From positions 1 through 7,852 of the forward strand of contig SKTG01000182.1 of the NCBI GenBank assembly GCA_007118045.1: 7,852 bases of DNA, given 5' to 3'. The notes below the pieces were generated by a model. The model did no database searches. It saw only the letters and a list, made by a program, of their open reading frames with translations, and was not told where the DNA came from. This document shows positions 6,034 to 7,852 of the stretch, piece by piece. The stretch is from Nitriliruptoraceae bacterium (GTDB lineage: Bacteria > Actinomycetota > Nitriliruptoria > Nitriliruptorales > Nitriliruptoraceae). A program made the translations under genes and the position numbers. Every line of letters begins with the position of its first letter. The stretch's first letter is position 1.

Positions 6034-7473
6034 TCAGGTGGGCTGGTCCCCCAGCTTGTGGACCATCACCCGGTTGGTCCCGCCGTGGCCACCCGGGATA
6101 CCGGACACGAGCACCACGGTGTCACCCCGCTGACCGTAGCCGTACTGCAGACAGACCTCGTCCGCGGCCACGATCAGGGCGTTCGACTGGTCCTTCTCCG
6201 CGACGGTGGCGCCGGCGGTCCCCCACATCAGCGGGAGACGGTGCAGGGTCGTCCGCTCGCTGGTGAAGCCGATGATCGGCTGCTTCGGCCGGAACTTCGA
6301 CACCAGCTGGATGGACGCGCCGGAGAAGGAGAACACCAGGATCGCCTTGGCGTCGACGTCGTCGGCGATCTGGACGGCCGCCTTGGCGACGACGGTCCCC
6401 GTGACGTTGCCGTACTCGGTGCTCGGCGCCACGGGACGGACACGGGAGGCGGCGTTCTCCGCCACCTCGACGATCCGGGCCATGGTGCGTACCGCCTCCA
6501 CCGGGTAGCGGCCCGCGGCCGTCTCGCCGGAGAGCATCACGGCGTCGGTGCCGTCGAAGATCGCGTTGGCGACGTCCGAGGCCTCCGCTCGGGTGGGACG
6601 GGGGCTGCGGATCATCGAGTCGAGCATCTCCGTGGCGGTGATGACCGGCCGGCTGTACCGGTTCGACAGGTCGATCATCTCCTTCTGGATCGCGGGGACC
6701 CGCTCGGGCCCGACCTCGACCCCGAGGTCACCGCGCGCGACCATCACCGCGTCGGTCACGGCCACGATCGCCTCGAGGTTGTCGATCGCCTCCGGCCTCT
6801 CGAGCTTGGCCACGATGGGTTGCTGGCCCCCGAGCCCCCGGATGATGCCGCGCAGCTCCTCGATGTCCTCCGGACGGCGCACGAAGGAGAGCGCGACCCA
6901 GTCGACCCCGATCTCCACCATCGTGGCGACGTCCTCACGGTCCTTGTCGGTCAGGCTCGCCGCGGACACCTCGACGCCCGGCAGGTTCACGCCCTTCCGC
7001 GACTTGGCGAGCCCACCCGCGACGACCCGGGCTCGCACCCGGTCCCCGTCGACCGACGAGACGACCAGCCTGAGCAGGCCGTCGTCCATCAGCACCAGCG
7101 AGCCGGGCTCGACGTCCGTGGCGAGGCCCTCGTAGACCACGGGCAACAGCGGCGAACCGTCCTCCTCGTACTCGTCCACCTCCTCGACGCCGGCGACGAG
7201 CACGACCTCGCCACCGTCCGTGAGCGTCACACCCGCGTCGGGCAGGGTGCCCAGCCGGATCTTGGGTCCCTGGAGGTCGCCGAGGGTCCCGACGGTGCGA
7301 CCGAGTTCCTCACCGATCGTGTGGACCCGGTTCAGGCGCTCCTGGTGCTCCTCCTTGGTGCCGTGCGAGAAGTTGAGGCGGGCGACGTCGATCCCGGCCG
7401 CCACGGCGGCGCGCAACCGGTCGGGGTCGTCGAGGGCCGGGCCGAGGGTGGCGACGATCTTTGCACGGCGCAC
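6034..7473 (-). CDS. pyk: Pyruvate kinase
   Basis: Converts phosphoenolpyruvate and ADP to pyruvate and ATP, the last step of glycolysis. 479 residues from the GTG at 7473, the usual bacterial length. N-terminus RRAKIVATLGPA; substrate-binding ARLNFSHG (31-38; R32, N34, S36, H37); DLQGPKIRLG (66-75) leading into the B domain (about 75-155) with LMDDG; GVDWVALSFVRRPEDIEEL (189-207); catalytic K223 and metal ligand E225 in VAKLERPEAI; D249 in ARGDLGVEVG; TEMLDSMI (281-288, catalytic-type T281); and the RPTRAEASDVANAIFDGTD segment (292-310). The C-terminal regulatory domain is complete and ends GIPGGHGGTNRVMVHKLGD. The start is fixed by GAGGA 5 nt upstream and by family alignment. The frame stays open far upstream, and an ATG at 7554 would add 27 residues, but it overlaps a promoter -10. 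The B-domain loop is discussed under findings. Confidence 0.97.
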   Translation of the reverse strand: MRRAKIVATLGPALDDPDRLRAAVAAGIDVARLNFSHGTKEEHQERLNRVHTIGEELGRTVGTLGDLQGPKIRLGTLPDAGVTLTDGGEVVLVAGVEEVDEYEEDGSPLLPVVYEGLATDVEPGSLVLMDDGLLRLVVSSVDGDRVRARVVAGGLAKSRKGVNLPGVEVSAASLTDKDREDVATMVEIGVDWVALSFVRRPEDIEELRGIIRGLGGQQPIVAKLERPEAIDNLEAIVAVTDAVMVARGDLGVEVGPERVPAIQKEMIDLSNRYSRPVITATEMLDSMIRSPRPTRAEASDVANAIFDGTDAVMLSGETAAGRYPVEAVRTMARIVEVAENAASRVRPVAPSTEYGNVTGTVVAKAAVQIADDVDAKAILVFSFSGASIQLVSKFRPKQPIIGFTSERTTLHRLPLMWGTAGATVAEKDQSNALIVAADEVCLQYGYGQRGDTVVLVSGIPGGHGGTNRVMVHKLGDQPT

Positions 7474-7478
7474 GAGCG

Positions 7479-7483
7479 TCCTC
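7479..7483 (-). promoter_or_regulatory. Ribosome binding site of pyk
   Basis: Minus-strand GAGGA lies 5 nt before the GTG at 7473 and selects that start over the upstream in-frame ATG at 7554. Confidence 0.75.
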
Positions 7484-7552
7484 AGGGGTGTCGGGTGGGT
7501 CCGACCGGAGCCGGAGCGGGCGTGGACCGGTGGCGTGGTCGCGTGACGCCGC

Positions 7553-7583
7553 ATCCTAGAGCGTCGGCAGGGATGCCCGTCGG
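7553..7583 (-). promoter_or_regulatory. Likely pyk promoter
   Basis: On the minus strand TAGGAT (plus 7553-7558) matches the actinobacterial housekeeping -10 (TAnnnT). A partial -35, CCGACG (plus 7578-7583, sharing GAC with TTGACA), lies 19 nt upstream. Transcription would start near 7546, giving a leader of about 70 nt before the pyk GTG. It lies in the 125-bp gap between pyk and the upstream gene, as expected. The -10 is good, the -35 weak. Confidence 0.5.
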
Positions 7584-7598
7584 TGGTCCTGCGCCGGA

Positions 7599-7852
7599 TC
7601 AGTCGCCCTCGGGGCGACCGAGCGGCTCGACCTCGGCTCCGGGCACGGGGAGCACGGCGTCGCGCGTGCCGGTGCGCAGTCCGGCCACGGCGTCGGCCAC
7701 GGCCGCGCCGGTCGTGGCCGAGGCGGCCGCCCCGATCGTGACCTCGAAGGCCTGCTCGGCGAACCCGAACGACCGCTCCGGTGGGTCGTCGTCCTCGACC
7801 AGCCCCCGCAGCCGCGGGGTCATCAGCCGGTCCCACCGCACCGACCACGTGA
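7599..7852 (-). CDS. C-terminal 83 residues of an unrecognised protein
   Basis: The frame is open from the window edge to a TGA at 7599-7601, with strong G/C preference at third codon positions, so it is very probably the 3' end of a real gene whose start lies beyond 7852. A GTG at 7841 is just one in-frame codon and not evidence of a start. Visible features: a basic segment RWDRLMTPRLRGLV, an acidic stretch EDDDPPE, then an Ala-rich helix-like segment (FAEQAFEVTIGAAASATTGAAVADAVAGL) split by Thr/Gly, and a polar tail ending GRPEGD. No family, catalytic motif or membrane segment is recognised. It runs in the same direction as pyk, 125 bp upstream, but the promoter in between suggests pyk can be transcribed separately. 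Confidence 0.65.
   Translation of the reverse strand, partial: TWSVRWDRLMTPRLRGLVEDDDPPERSFGFAEQAFEVTIGAAASATTGAAVADAVAGLRTGTRDAVLPVPGAEVEPLGRPEGD

Noticed and set aside
6023..6035. Intrinsic terminator at the GACCG-CGC-CGGTC hairpin.
   Set aside because: Only 5 bp of stem and no T-run on either strand; recorded only as a weak hairpin.
7474..7848. Upstream extension of the pyk frame to near the window end.
   Set aside because: It reads through a promoter-like site and over the end of another gene with better codon bias; conserved pyruvate kinase sequence starts right at the GTG at 7473.

Overview
This very GC-rich window has strong G/C preference at third codon positions, many GTG/TTG starts and clear GGAGG-type ribosome binding sites. 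The ppk-mutT1 order is one known from mycobacteria. Together these point to an actinobacterium, quite possibly a lineage outside the well-studied genera; the sequence alone does not fix the genus.

Layout. Bases 1-232 (minus strand, cut by the window edge) encode a seven-iron ferredoxin (fdxA/fdxC type). A spacer of about 400 bp (233-640) separates it from a divergently transcribed, tightly packed five-gene plus-strand operon (641-5976): polyphosphate kinase 1; a NUDIX hydrolase; a small histidine phosphatase; a long Ppx/GppA exopolyphosphatase; and a second NUDIX hydrolase with an extra N-terminal domain. Every junction overlaps by 1 or 4 nt (GTGA three times, TGATG once), so the genes are probably co-transcribed and translationally coupled. 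Facing this operon on the minus strand are pyruvate kinase (6034-7473) and, upstream of it, the C-terminal end of an unrecognised protein (7599-7852).

How the genes fit together. PPK1 makes polyphosphate from ATP and can run in reverse, and Ppx removes terminal phosphates, so synthesis and breakdown sit in one operon. Between them, the NUDIX and histidine-phosphatase proteins match, in order, the two halves of mycobacterial MutT1, which is a single polypeptide encoded beside ppk. Here the protein is split into two overlapping genes. The operon therefore joins polyphosphate turnover with hydrolysis of nucleoside polyphosphates (oxidised NTPs or dinucleoside polyphosphates). The last gene adds a NUDIX protein whose N-terminus resembles the SH3-like domain of Rv0428c-type acetyltransferases. 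Pyruvate kinase is an ATP-producing glycolytic enzyme; its position opposite the operon may be incidental.

No tRNA, rRNA, CRISPR array, insertion sequence or phage gene was seen. Most of the window is conserved core metabolism. The points most worth checking are the split MutT1, the five-gene polyphosphate/NUDIX operon and the SH3-like NUDIX fusion.
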